Assembly (NCBI GenBank): GCA_963776225.1
Contig: CAVZLL010000001.1
Location: 682,001 to 746,000 of the forward strand
Source: Bog-756 sp963776225
GTDB lineage: Bacteria > Actinomycetota > Acidimicrobiia > Acidimicrobiales > RAAP-2
Reading direction: 5' to 3'
DNA length: 64,000 nucleotides
Positions 24,962-33,886 of the stretch are shown piece after piece (position 1 is the first letter of the stretch; each line of letters begins with the position of its first letter). Under the pieces are notes generated by a model. That model ran no database searches and was not told the DNA's origin. It saw nothing but the letters and a program-made list of their open reading frames with translations. The position numbers and the translations under genes are program-made.

Positions 24962-26037
24962 CGGGTGGCAGCCTCGGCGAAGAGGAGGCGCGTCTCGTCG
25001 AGACGGTCCAGCATGCGGGTGACCAGCGTCAGCTGGGTCCGGCACCGGTCGAGGTTCTGGTCCGGTCGGGTGACCGGGAAGTAATGGTCGCCCTCGAGGT
25101 GGTCGGTCAGGAAGCGGAGACCGTTCTCGACGGCCAGCCAGGGCCCGGCAAGGTGGAGGCTGGCGACTTCCCGGTCGGTCAGCGCTCCGCGGGTCCCGGC
25201 GAGGTAGCCCCCCGCCAGCGCGCCGAGCAGGCCGAGGTCGAAGTCGACGCTTCCCGGATCGACGGCGTCCTCGTGGGCATGGGTGGTGACCGTCCGGACC
25301 AGCTCGCCGACGTCGTGCAGCACCGGACCCGCCATCACCGTGTCCAGGTCGACAACCGTCACCGCTGCGTCCGTGCCCGAGGCGAATCGCACGTTGGCCA
25401 TCTTGGCGTCGTTGTGGACGACGTGCCGGGGGAGGCCGTCGAGCACCGGATCGAGGAGGTGCCGGACCCGGTGGGCGAGCGCACGGGCGCTCCCGATCTC
25501 CGCCGTTGCGGACGCCCGGCGCCCGCACTCGTCCCGGGCGACCGCTTCCTCGAGCGCGTGGGCGCGGTGGGGAAGGTCGTGGAACCGGGGTTTGGTCACC
25601 CGGAGGGGCGGTGGCGGGAGGTCCCCCATGTCGGCCACGAACGTCCCGAAGAGACGGGCGGCCTCGGCGGCGTCCGCGACACCGGTGACCACGTCGTGTC
25701 GTTCGGTGCCCTCGAGGTACTCGAACGCCCGCCAGGCCGTTCCCTCCCCGTCCTCGTGCCAGAGCCGCCCGCTGCGTGCAGGAACCTGCCGTGGCACGAC
25801 CCAGCCCTTGTCCGCCAGGTGGCGGACGATCCGCCGGCAGTTCTCCTGGACGGCGTCGATGTCGGGGAACACCCGGCGGTTGAACCGCTGCACGACGTAG
25901 CGGCCACCGGTGCAGGCCACCAGCAGGCTGGTATGGATGTGGCCACCATCGAGCGGACCCCAGGAGACGACCTCACCCTGCAGCCCGAAGGCATCGGTGA
26001 ACGGGATGGGTGGACCCGCCGTCGGTTCGATGCTCAC
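24958..26037 (-). CDS. APH-fold sugar kinase, N-acetylhexosamine 1-kinase (NahK)-like
   Basis: 359 residues with an aminoglycoside-phosphotransferase fold. The catalytic loop is HNDAKMANV (His208, Asp210, Asn215) and the metal loop VVDLDTV (Asp230, Asp232). The HNDxKxxN ... DLDTVMxG pattern is that of NahK, which phosphorylates GlcNAc or GalNAc at C1. It is the first gene of a tightly overlapping trio with a GNAT and a GH20-like hexosaminidase, which supports amino-sugar use. The start is GTG at 26037; alternative upstream starts lack the family N-terminus (FGLQGEVVSWGPLDGGHIH). Confidence 0.78.
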   Translation of the reverse strand: MSIEPTAGPPIPFTDAFGLQGEVVSWGPLDGGHIHTSLLVACTGGRYVVQRFNRRVFPDIDAVQENCRRIVRHLADKGWVVPRQVPARSGRLWHEDGEGTAWRAFEYLEGTERHDVVTGVADAAEAARLFGTFVADMGDLPPPPLRVTKPRFHDLPHRAHALEEAVARDECGRRASATAEIGSARALAHRVRHLLDPVLDGLPRHVVHNDAKMANVRFASGTDAAVTVVDLDTVMAGPVLHDVGELVRTVTTHAHEDAVDPGSVDFDLGLLGALAGGYLAGTRGALTDREVASLHLAGPWLAVENGLRFLTDHLEGDHYFPVTRPDQNLDRCRTQLTLVTRMLDRLDETRLLFAEAATR

Positions 26038-26072
26038 CGCCGCTCCGCTCCGTGACCTCGCAGCCGGCCGTG

Positions 26073-26666
26073 CTACCCGACGAACAATTCGGTCACCGAC
26101 GCCAGATCGTGGCCAGCGCCCATCGACGTCCAGCCGCGACCCAGGATGTTGTCGCGGTGTCCCCAGCACCCGGGTGCACCGGCCCGGGGGCAGTCCGCGT
26201 TGGGGCTGTCCGGCCCGTCGTCGTACATCCACAGGTAGTCGGCGGCGAGCGGGTCGGCGACGCCCGCCCAGTTCGACCCCCAGCTCCTGCCGGGCGGACC
26301 GATCGGGTCGGTGTGGTCGTACGCGCCGGTCTTCGCCAGCTGGTCGTCCTGCGGGTTCTCGGCGAGTGACCGGAGCCCCCGGGCGGATCGCTCCGCGTCG
26401 GTCACGAGGACCAGCTGCCGGCGGAACAGGAGGCCCGCATAGTCGGTCGGCAGCCTGAGGGGCTTCAGTCCTTCGGTGGCCCGCGCGGCGTCGATGTTCT
26501 CGAGGGCGGCGGTGGTGCAGGACGGGGTCGGCCTGGACACGCCTTCGCAGGCGATGACGAACGCGGTGGTCGGTGGGATGCTCCGCGGTGGATTCGAGAC
26601 CTGCGGACCCGGTGCCGGCGACAGGGAGGTCACCGCGAACAGGATGACGGCTGCGATCGGGCTCAC
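26073..26666 (-). CDS. Secreted CAP (SCP/PR1-like) domain protein
   Basis: 197 residues. The GTG at 26666 overlaps the previous stop by GTGA. A short signal peptide (SPIAAVILFAVTSL) is followed by a CAP domain with LENIDAARATEGLKPLRLP, AYDHTDPIG, SWGSNWAGV and CWGHRDNILG. The last is the CAP second-motif pattern (H-R-x-N-I-L). Bacterial CAP proteins are extracellular and of mixed function. It is coupled to the unknown-family gene upstream. Confidence 0.78.
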   Translation of the reverse strand: MSPIAAVILFAVTSLSPAPGPQVSNPPRSIPPTTAFVIACEGVSRPTPSCTTAALENIDAARATEGLKPLRLPTDYAGLLFRRQLVLVTDAERSARGLRSLAENPQDDQLAKTGAYDHTDPIGPPGRSWGSNWAGVADPLAADYLWMYDDGPDSPNADCPRAGAPGCWGHRDNILGRGWTSMGAGHDLASVTELFVG

Positions 26667-27367
26667 CACAGGGGTGACCACCGGCTCGTGCGCAGGAGCT
26701 TGCTCTCCCACTGGTCGCGTACCTCGAGGCTGCGGGTCATGTAGGTGCCGGGCCAGGTCGTCGGGTCGTGCTTCTCGGCGCTGGTGATGAGGCCTCCCAG
26801 GATCGACGTGTTGACCACCTTCTGGAGGAGGACGGCCTCCGGGCGCACCCCGGTCCCGTGGGAGACCTGGAAGCAGGCCTGCACGTCGAGGAGCCGCTGC
26901 TCGGGGGGCGTCTGGCGCATGTGCTGCCAGTACTCGGTGTCCCAGAGCTCGATGTAATCGTCGAGGGGCGCGTCCGGCCACCCGGTGTCCTGCATGAAGA
27001 CGGACAGCTCGTGCTCGCGCCCGTCCGTCGGGACCTCCTCGAGCCGGACCTGTTGGAGCGCCGACCACGGCACCGGGGTCAGGAGCTTCCCGTCGACCTG
27101 ATAGCGGCACGAGTCGAGCTCCGCGACCAGGTCGCCGAGGTCGCCGGAGACCATCCGTCCGGCGAGCGCGTCCCAGGCCGGACCGCCGGTGATGCCGGTG
27201 ATGGTCACCACCTGGTACGCCGGTCCACTGCCCATCGCATGGTGGAAGAACCAGAGCAGCCGCGCGTCGTCGCCGAGCGCGAGCTCGCCCATGAGCTGCC
27301 GGCAGAGCTGCTCGAACCGGTCGGCGTACCGCCCGATGACCTTGTGGGTCTCGTGCATGAAGAGCAT
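26663..27367 (-). CDS. Unknown-family protein, tandem paralogue 2
   Basis: 234 residues starting MLFMHETHKVIGRYADRFEQL. It shares with the upstream gene HETHxVxG, DARLLWFFHHAMGSG / DARLLWYFDLAHGTG, YxVVTITG, GDLxxxxxELD and a C-terminal SxLLRxSxWSPLW/A. Alternating strands and helices suggest a ferredoxin-like alpha/beta fold repeated twice, of the dimeric alpha/beta-barrel (NIPSNAP-like) type; that is inference. No signal peptide. The stop is coupled to the CAP-protein gene. Confidence 0.65.
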   Translation of the reverse strand: MLFMHETHKVIGRYADRFEQLCRQLMGELALGDDARLLWFFHHAMGSGPAYQVVTITGITGGPAWDALAGRMVSGDLGDLVAELDSCRYQVDGKLLTPVPWSALQQVRLEEVPTDGREHELSVFMQDTGWPDAPLDDYIELWDTEYWQHMRQTPPEQRLLDVQACFQVSHGTGVRPEAVLLQKVVNTSILGGLITSAEKHDPTTWPGTYMTRSLEVRDQWESKLLRTSRWSPLW

Positions 27368-27407
27368 GGTCACCCGCGACCGCGATCGGAGGGGACCGCA
27401 CGGACGG

Positions 27408-28109
27408 TCATGCGAGCGGGGACCACGGTGCCGACCGCAGGAGCCTGCTGCACCACTGGTCGCGCAGTTCGAGCGCCTCGTGCATCCACGAGCCCGGCGC
27501 AACCACCTGCGGTGGGGGGTCGTTGGTGAGGAGCCGGATCAGTGGCGGGAGGGCGGAGAGCCGCTGCAGGAGGGTCACCTCGGGATACCGACCCGCGCCG
27601 GGCAGGGTCTGGAGCGCGAGCTCGATGGACATCTGCATCTGCGAGCTCGGTTCGCGCAGCGCCTTCCGGTACACGGTTCCCGATGCGTCGATGTAGGAGC
27701 GGATCTTTCCCGGGAACGGCCACATGGTGTCCTCCATGTACAGGACCGGCTCGTGGAGGACCGGGTCGCCGGGGACCGCCGACAGCGCCCCGATGGTCGG
27801 TGACCAGCCGAGCGGGGTGAGGACCCGGCTGGTGGACGAGTGCTGGAGCCGGTCGCGGTCGCGCGCCCAGGAGCGCAGGTCGCCGTCGGCCACCCGCGCG
27901 GCGAGACGCGCCCAGGATCCACCGTCGTCGACCGCGGTCACCGTGACCACCCGGTAGGAGCGCCCGGTCCCGTGCGCGAGGTCGAAGTACCAGAGCAGCC
28001 GTGCGTCGGATCCCGAGGCCAGTGCGGGCATCCAGCCGTCCCGGTAGACCGCTTCGAACTGCTCCGCCGACTTCCCGACGACCGAATGGGTCTCGTGGAC
28101 GAAGAGCAC
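27408..28109 (-). CDS. Unknown-family protein, tandem paralogue 1
   Basis: 233 residues from a GTG at 28109. It is a paralogue of the next gene with the same length, opening (LFVHETHSVVG) and ending (LLRSAPWSPLA). Conserved features include EQFEAVYRDGWMPALAS, WARLAARVADGDLRSWA, LTPLGWSPTIG and a late LQRLSALPPLIRLLTND region. The catalytic residue, if any, is unknown. It looks like an operon of two paralogues and the CAP protein. Confidence 0.65.
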   Translation of the reverse strand: MLFVHETHSVVGKSAEQFEAVYRDGWMPALASGSDARLLWYFDLAHGTGRSYRVVTVTAVDDGGSWARLAARVADGDLRSWARDRDRLQHSSTSRVLTPLGWSPTIGALSAVPGDPVLHEPVLYMEDTMWPFPGKIRSYIDASGTVYRKALREPSSQMQMSIELALQTLPGAGRYPEVTLLQRLSALPPLIRLLTNDPPPQVVAPGSWMHEALELRDQWCSRLLRSAPWSPLA

Positions 28110-28180
28110 GCCTGGGAGACTGCCACACCCGGCCGGGGTGCGCTCCCGGCGCGGAGCCGGGCCCCGCGACCCGGCACGGG

Positions 28181-28654
28181 TCAGATCGTGAATCTCCCCT
28201 GGTTGAGCAAGAGGAGGGTGGTGGTGCCGGGTTTCTTGTAGACGCACAGGGTCGCCCTGATCGCCCCGCCGATCATGCCGGTGGCCGTCGTCCCTGCTGC
28301 GAGGACCCTGCCGGTCTCGTTCTCGAGCAGGTACTTGGTGAAGCCCTTGAGCACGACGCAGGTGTCCGCGGTGCCCGAGTGCGCCACGACGGTGGTGGAC
28401 ACCTGGGCGGTCTTCCCGGTCGCCGTCCAGTGGATGGTCCCCGGCGCGGTCATCAGGACGCCGCGGGTCGGTGCCGATCCTGCATCGGCGGCCACGGCAC
28501 CGGTGCCGTAACAGTGGGAGAAGGCTTCGGAGGTCTGCGAACCCAGGAGGCCGCCGCAGGTGACCGTGAGCGGGACGGTCGAGGCGACGGCCGCCCCGGG
28601 GGCGAGCAGGGCGGTGGGCGCCAACGCCGAGACGGCGAGTCCTGCGCAGATCAC
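28181..28654 (-). CDS. Secreted protein of unknown function
   Basis: 157 residues. It begins VICAGLAVSALAPTALLAPG, a signal peptide lacking the usual basic n-region. In frame just upstream lie RQRAGLRP codons after a GGAGGAACC stretch, so the true start may be farther upstream with a non-standard codon. The mature domain has four cysteines (VTCGGLL, FSHCYG, DTCVVLKG, TLCVYKK), consistent with two disulfides. It has no family I recognise. Confidence 0.6.
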   Translation of the reverse strand: MICAGLAVSALAPTALLAPGAAVASTVPLTVTCGGLLGSQTSEAFSHCYGTGAVAADAGSAPTRGVLMTAPGTIHWTATGKTAQVSTTVVAHSGTADTCVVLKGFTKYLLENETGRVLAAGTTATGMIGGAIRATLCVYKKPGTTTLLLLNQGRFTI

Positions 28655-28780
28655 CGGACGAAGACCGGCACGCTGTCGGATGGTTCCTCCCCAGGGCTCC
28701 CTCCGTCGAGGGCTGTCCGTCCGCCGAATATAGCGCCGAGGCCCCTCGTTCCGCCGAAGCCGCTCACCCGCGGGCAGGGG

Positions 28781-30349
28781 TCAGAGGGACTCTGCCCGGT
28801 TGGTCGGCCGGTTGGGCAGCACGGCGAGGACGACGACGCCCGCCACGGCCACGACGATCGCCGCGACGACGAACCCGAGATCCATCCCGGAGACGAACCC
28901 ACGCCGGGCGGCGGCGGCGAGCGCGGTGCCGAGGGCGCCGGGGACGCGCTGCGCGACCGCCAGTGCTCCCCCGAGCGATCCGAGGACGAGCTGTTCGATG
29001 CCGGCCGGGATCTGCCGGTGAGCGAGGAGCGGCGTCATGGTGTCCTGGTAGCGGATGTTGAGGGCGGTACCGAGGACGGCGACCCCGAGCGCGCCCCCGA
29101 TCTGCATGGAGGTGTCGCTGGAGGCGGACCCGACCCCGGCCTCCCCCTTCGGCAGCGCTCCCATCACCGAATCGGTGGACGGAGCCAGGGCCAGGCCCAC
29201 CCCGACCCCGATGAGCACGAAGAAGGGGACGGCACTCCGGTAGGTGCTGTGCACCGTGGTGTGCGAGAGCAGGCCGAGGCCGACGGCGATGAGCACGAGC
29301 CCACCGGCGACCACCGGCTTGGTGCCGACCCTTCTCACCAGGAGCACCGATGAGGGTGCGACCACGAGGAGCACCAACGCGATGGGGGCGATCCCGAACC
29401 CGGTCTCGAGTGGGCTGAACCCGAGACAGAACTGGAGGTACTGGGTCAGGAGGAAGAAGGCACCCAGCAGTGCGAAGAGGACCAGTGCGAGCGAGGCGAT
29501 GGCTGCGCTGTAGCGGCGGTTCGCGAAGAACCGGAGGGGCAGCATGGGGTGGTCGATGTGCTGTTCCCAGACGATGAAGGCGGTGATGAGCGCCGCCGAC
29601 CCGGCGAAGGCGGCGAGGATGGGTGGAGCGGTCCAGGTGCGGTCGGGTGCCTCGATGATCCCCCAGAGCAGGAGCCCCAGACCGAAGATCGAGAGGATGG
29701 CACCGACCGGGTCGGCCCGTGTGGCGACCGGGTTCTTCGAGTTGGGGACCAGGAAGGCGGCGGCGACGAGTCCGAGCGTTGCGATGGGCACGTTGATCAG
29801 GAAGACCGATCCCCACCAGAAATGGACCAGCAGGGATCCCCCGAGGACGGGACCGATGGCGACCCCGAGGCCCGCCGTCCCCGACCAGATCCCGATGGCG
29901 CGGGCACGGTCCCACTCGGCACGGAAGACGTTGGTGAGGATCGACAGGGTGCCGGGCATGAGGGCCGCCGCGCCAACCCCCATGACCGCACGCGCCACGA
30001 TCAACCGGTCCGGGCTCACCGACCACGCCGCCAGGGCCGAGCCGGCACCGAACACCACCAGCCCGCCCATGAAGACCCACTTGCGCCCGACCCTGTCGCC
30101 CAGCGCGCCGAAGGTGAAGAGGAGTCCGGCGAAGACGACGGCATACGCGTCGACGATCCACTGCAGCTGGGTCGACGTGGCGTGCATGCTCCTCACGATC
30201 GACGGGAGCGCCACGTTGAGGATCGTGTTGTCGAGGCTGATGAGCAGCAGCGTGACGCAGAGGACCGAGAGCGTCGCCCACCGTCGCCGGTCTCGGGCGT
30301 CCCGTGCGCCCGGTGCCTCGGGCCTCGACGCCCCTGTTACCGCTGCCAC
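28781..30349 (-). CDS. DHA2-type MFS drug efflux transporter
   Basis: 522 residues with 14 predicted helices. Landmarks are LLLISLDNTILNVALPSI in helix 1, FGALGDRVGRKWVF in the motif-A loop, GWSGTAGLG-like motif C (WSGTAGLGVAIGPVLGG), and FLINVPIATL. It is a proton-coupled drug exporter of the EmrB/QacA type. The start is a GTG at 30349 inside GTGGCAGCGGTAACA. It is divergent from arcA; their 274-bp gap holds the DosR-like box. Confidence 0.88.
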   Translation of the reverse strand: MAAVTGASRPEAPGARDARDRRRWATLSVLCVTLLLISLDNTILNVALPSIVRSMHATSTQLQWIVDAYAVVFAGLLFTFGALGDRVGRKWVFMGGLVVFGAGSALAAWSVSPDRLIVARAVMGVGAAALMPGTLSILTNVFRAEWDRARAIGIWSGTAGLGVAIGPVLGGSLLVHFWWGSVFLINVPIATLGLVAAAFLVPNSKNPVATRADPVGAILSIFGLGLLLWGIIEAPDRTWTAPPILAAFAGSAALITAFIVWEQHIDHPMLPLRFFANRRYSAAIASLALVLFALLGAFFLLTQYLQFCLGFSPLETGFGIAPIALVLLVVAPSSVLLVRRVGTKPVVAGGLVLIAVGLGLLSHTTVHSTYRSAVPFFVLIGVGVGLALAPSTDSVMGALPKGEAGVGSASSDTSMQIGGALGVAVLGTALNIRYQDTMTPLLAHRQIPAGIEQLVLGSLGGALAVAQRVPGALGTALAAAARRGFVSGMDLGFVVAAIVVAVAGVVVLAVLPNRPTNRAESL

Positions 30350-30466
30350 CCGATCACCATGATCCGTCCCCGGTCTGCCGGCCCGTCGGGTCGCGCCGTC
30401 GCCGCCCGGGTCGACCGTAGCCCACCGGGTTCGACCAGATGCCCGGCGAGTCGCCCGGAGTCACCC

Positions 30467-30528
30467 GGGATCCTGACCCTCACTGGGGTCTTTGGACCCT
30501 TGCAGGGACGGATCAGGTCCTCCACAGT
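30467..30528 (+). promoter_or_regulatory. DosR/DevR-like box and -10 element of arcA
   Basis: GGGTCTTTGGACCCTT (30486-30501) is a palindromic box (GGGTC-TTTG-GACCC). CACAGT (30523-30528) lies 21 nt downstream as the -10. A weaker copy, GGGATCCTGACCCT (30467-30480), lies about 19 bp upstream of the first. The box is of the type bound by DosR/DevR hypoxia regulators, and recurs before three other genes up to 38.2 kb at the same spacing. Confidence 0.6.
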
Positions 30529-30623
30529 GGAACCAACTCGAGCGCGATGCACCGTACCCGGCTGGAAGCCGTATGGGCTACGGGACGGATCGCCGGCGAG
30601 CGGGCGCAACGGGAGGAGACGCG

Positions 30624-31844
30624 ATGACGTTCCATGTCGATTCGGAGGTCGGCCGACTCCGCCAGGCCATCATCCACCGGCCGGGTCTGGAGCTGTCCCG
30701 GCTCACGCCCGAGAACATCGGCGCACTCCTCTTCGACGATGTGATGTGGGCGTCAAGGGCGAAAGTCGAGCACGACGGGTTTGCCGAGGCGCTGCGCGAG
30801 AAGGGGGTGGTGGTCCACTACTACGGCCAGCTGCTCGGGGAGTGCCTGGATCTGCCGGAGGGCCGGGCGTTCGTGCTCGACCGCCTCTGCACTCCGGAGC
30901 TGCTCGGCCCCTCGCTGGTCGCACCGGTCCGGACGCTCTTCGAGGACCTCGACGGTCCGGTACTGGCCGAGTTCCTGGTGGGGGGCGTGCTGAAGGCCGA
31001 TCTCCATCCGCACCGGACCCACAGCCTCAAGTGGGACATGCTCCGGGCGGACGATTTCGTGCTCAACCCGCTTCCGAACCACCTGTTCCAGCGCGACAAC
31101 TCCTGCTGGATCTACGGAGGGGTGACCATCAATCCGATGGCCATGCCGGCCAGGCAGCGGGAATCCCTGCACACCCGGGCCATCTACCGGTTCCACCCAC
31201 TGTTCCGCGGATCCGATTTCGTGACCTACTACGGCGGGGAGGACCGCGTCTACCAGCCCGCAACCATCGAGGGAGGGGACGTCCACGTGATCGGGCACGG
31301 GGCGGTTCTCGTCGGAATGGGTGAGCGCACCACCCCCATGGCCATCGAGACCGTCGCCCACGAGCTCTTCGCCCACCGCCAGGCGACCACCGTGGTCGCC
31401 ATCGAGCTCCCCCACAGCCATGCGTTCATGCACCTCGACACCGTGATGTCGATGGTCGATCGGGCCACCTTCGTGCTGTATCCCTACGTCGACCGCCACC
31501 TCCGCAGCTGGAGCATCACCCAGGGAGGCGAACCGGATGAGCTCTCGATCACCCGCAACCACAGTCTGTGGGACACCCTGGCCGATCTCCTCGAGGTCCC
31601 CCAGATCACCGTGCTGACCACCGACGAGGACATCAGGGCCGCCGAGCGCGAACAGTGGGACGACGGCACCAATTACCTGGCCGTGGCGCCGGGTGTGGTT
31701 CTCGGCTATGACCGCAACGTCGCCACCAACACCATGCTCCGCAAGCAGGGGATCGAGGTGGTCTCGGTCGCAGGTGGCGAGCTCGGCCGTGGACGGGGCG
31801 GTCCGCGCTGCATGACCTGCCCGATCGAACGCGATGCGGCCTGA
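30624..31844 (+). CDS. arcA: Arginine deiminase
   Basis: 406 residues, the usual size. The catalytic cysteine is Cys399 (CMTCPIERD), with EGGDV, HLDTVMSMVD and FQRDNS in the other active-site positions. It hydrolyses L-arginine to citrulline and ammonia, the first step of the energy-yielding arginine deiminase pathway. GGGAGGAGACGCG precedes the ATG. It is followed by the OTC and carbamate kinase genes on the same strand. Confidence 0.96.
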   Translation: MTFHVDSEVGRLRQAIIHRPGLELSRLTPENIGALLFDDVMWASRAKVEHDGFAEALREKGVVVHYYGQLLGECLDLPEGRAFVLDRLCTPELLGPSLVAPVRTLFEDLDGPVLAEFLVGGVLKADLHPHRTHSLKWDMLRADDFVLNPLPNHLFQRDNSCWIYGGVTINPMAMPARQRESLHTRAIYRFHPLFRGSDFVTYYGGEDRVYQPATIEGGDVHVIGHGAVLVGMGERTTPMAIETVAHELFAHRQATTVVAIELPHSHAFMHLDTVMSMVDRATFVLYPYVDRHLRSWSITQGGEPDELSITRNHSLWDTLADLLEVPQITVLTTDEDIRAAEREQWDDGTNYLAVAPGVVLGYDRNVATNTMLRKQGIEVVSVAGGELGRGRGGPRCMTCPIERDAA

Positions 31845-31947
31845 CAAGCTGGTCCTCGACCAAGGGGCCCACGACGGCACCGACCAACGACGAAGGAGCA
31901 CCGGCGATGCACTACCGCTCGGCGACTGCGCGAACGGGCGTGGGATC

Positions 31948-32949
31948 ATGACGGTCGACCTGCGCGGTCGGAGCCTGCTGAAGGAGTCCGACCTGACCAA
32001 GGAGGAGTTCCTCCACCTGATCGACCTGGCCGGCACACTGCGCGCGGCGAAGCGGAGCGGGACCGAGCGCCCCCAGCTGGTCGGGCGCAACATCGCCCTC
32101 ATCTTCGAGAAGGCGTCGACCCGAACCCGATCCGCCTTCGAGGTGGGCGCCCACGATCAGGGGGCGCACGTCACCTACCTCGGGCCGGACGAGTCCCCGC
32201 TGGGACACAAGGAGACCGTCCGGGACACTGCGAGGGTGCTCGGTCGGATGTTCGACGGAATCGAGTACCGCGGCTTCGCACAGCAGTCGGTCGAGGAACT
32301 GGCCACCTTCTCCGGAGTACCGGTCTGGAACGGGTTGACCGACCAGTGGCACCCCACCCAGATGCTCGCCGATGTCCTCACCATGCGCGACCACTCGTCC
32401 AAGCCGCTCGAGCAGTGCGTGCTCTGCTATGTCGGCGACGCACGCAACAACACCGCCAATTCCCTGCTGGTGACCGGGGCCCTCCTCGGCTTCGAGATCC
32501 GTCTGGCAGCACCGGACGATCTGCTGCCGTCACCGGAGGTCCAGGCCACGGCGAGAGAGCTCGCGGCCGGCTCCGGCGCCAGGATCGGGCTCCACCAGGA
32601 TCCGACCGTGGCGGTCCGGGGCGCAGATTTCCTCTACACAGACGTCTGGGTCTCGATGGGCGAGCCGGACTCGGCCTGGGGGGACCGCATCGGAACGTTG
32701 CTCCCGTACCAGGTGAACGCAACCCTCATGGCCGCGACGGGGAACCCGGACGTCAAGTTCCTCCATTGCCTTCCGGCGGAGCACACCCCGGACACCGAGG
32801 TGGGTCGTCTGGTGCTCGCCAAATGGAAGCTGCCGGCCATGGAGGTGACCGACGAGGTGTTCGAGTCGCCCGCATCGATCGTGTTCGACCAGGCCGAGAA
32901 CCGCCTCCACACGATCAAGGCGACCATGGTCGCCACCCTCGGCGGCTGA
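31948..32949 (+). CDS. arcB: Ornithine carbamoyltransferase (catabolic by context)
   Basis: 333 residues. Carbamoyl-phosphate loop STRTRSAF, WHPTQMLAD, YVGDARNN, and the ornithine-side HCLPAEH. The residue pattern is that of OTC; being between arcA and arcC, it probably works in the catabolic direction (citrulline + phosphate to ornithine + carbamoyl phosphate). The ATG at 31948 was chosen over an earlier in-frame ATG at 31834 that lies inside arcA. The 103-bp gap after arcA has no clear promoter. Confidence 0.95.
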   Translation: MTVDLRGRSLLKESDLTKEEFLHLIDLAGTLRAAKRSGTERPQLVGRNIALIFEKASTRTRSAFEVGAHDQGAHVTYLGPDESPLGHKETVRDTARVLGRMFDGIEYRGFAQQSVEELATFSGVPVWNGLTDQWHPTQMLADVLTMRDHSSKPLEQCVLCYVGDARNNTANSLLVTGALLGFEIRLAAPDDLLPSPEVQATARELAAGSGARIGLHQDPTVAVRGADFLYTDVWVSMGEPDSAWGDRIGTLLPYQVNATLMAATGNPDVKFLHCLPAEHTPDTEVGRLVLAKWKLPAMEVTDEVFESPASIVFDQAENRLHTIKATMVATLGG

Positions 32950-32950
32950 G

Positions 32951-33883
32951 ATGCGGATGGTCGTCGCGGTCGGGGGCAACGCGCTGCTCGAGCGCGGCGA
33001 GGTTCCCCTCGCCGACATCCAGGAGCAGCACGTGCAGGGCGCGGTTGCCGCCCTGGCACCGCTCGCCCGCGAGCACGATCTGGTGATCACCCACGGGAAC
33101 GGCCCGCAGGTGGGACTGCTGGCCAAGGAGAGCGCGCTCGATCCCGATCTGCCCCACCCCTATCCCTTCGATGTCCTCGGTGCACAGACCCAGGGGATGA
33201 TCGGCTACTTCCTGCTGCAGGCAATGGAGAACGCGCTGGCCGACCGGGAGGTCGCCAGCCTGGTGTGCCAGACCCTGGTTGCGGCCGACGACCCCGCCTT
33301 CGACGACCCCGTCAAGTTCGTCGGGCCGGTCTACACGGAGGCCGAGGGCCGAACGCTCGCGGACACCCTCGGGTGGACCGTCCGGCCCGACGGGCAGTTC
33401 TGGCGGCGGGTGGTGCCGTCACCGGAGCCGCTCGAGCTCCTCGAGCTGGCCACGATCCGCGTCCTCCTGGACCATCGGGCGGTGGTCATCTGCGCGGGGG
33501 GTGGTGGCATCCCGGTCTGCCGGGGCGGGGACGGGCTGCTCCGTGGTGTCGAGGCGGTGATCGACAAGGACCTCGGAGCCGCGTTGATGGCGTCCAAGCT
33601 CGAGGCCGATGCGCTCGTGTTGCTCACCGACGTGCCCTTCGTCGAGACCGGGTTCGGCACGCCGGGCATGCTCCCGATCCGTGATGCCACCCCGTCCGAG
33701 CTCCGCGCGCACGAGTTCGCCTCCGGCTCGATGGGGCCGAAGGTCGAGGCGGCCTGCCGGTTCGTCGAGGCCACCGGTGGCCGAGCGATGATCGGTCGGC
33801 TGGCCGACGCGGCCGACGTCGTCGCTGCGACGACCGGAACCGTGGTTCGGGCGGACCCGCCCGGGTCCTCCCGAACGGAGTGA
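32951..33883 (+). CDS. arcC: Carbamate kinase
   Basis: 310 residues. VAVGGNALLERGE at the start, THGNGPQVGLLA, CAGGGGIPV and VIDKDLGAALMASKLEADALVLLTDV are diagnostic for carbamate kinase. It makes ATP from carbamoyl phosphate and ADP, the last step of the arginine deiminase pathway. The ATG is one base after the OTC stop, so the genes are tightly linked. Confidence 0.96.
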   Translation: MRMVVAVGGNALLERGEVPLADIQEQHVQGAVAALAPLAREHDLVITHGNGPQVGLLAKESALDPDLPHPYPFDVLGAQTQGMIGYFLLQAMENALADREVASLVCQTLVAADDPAFDDPVKFVGPVYTEAEGRTLADTLGWTVRPDGQFWRRVVPSPEPLELLELATIRVLLDHRAVVICAGGGGIPVCRGGDGLLRGVEAVIDKDLGAALMASKLEADALVLLTDVPFVETGFGTPGMLPIRDATPSELRAHEFASGSMGPKVEAACRFVEATGGRAMIGRLADAADVVAATTGTVVRADPPGSSRTE

Positions 33884-33886
33884 TCG

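Noticed and set aside
24958..26037. Aminoglycoside resistance kinase
   Set aside because: The fold is shared, but the HNDAKMAN and DLDTVMAG pattern and the neighbours fit an amino-sugar kinase better.
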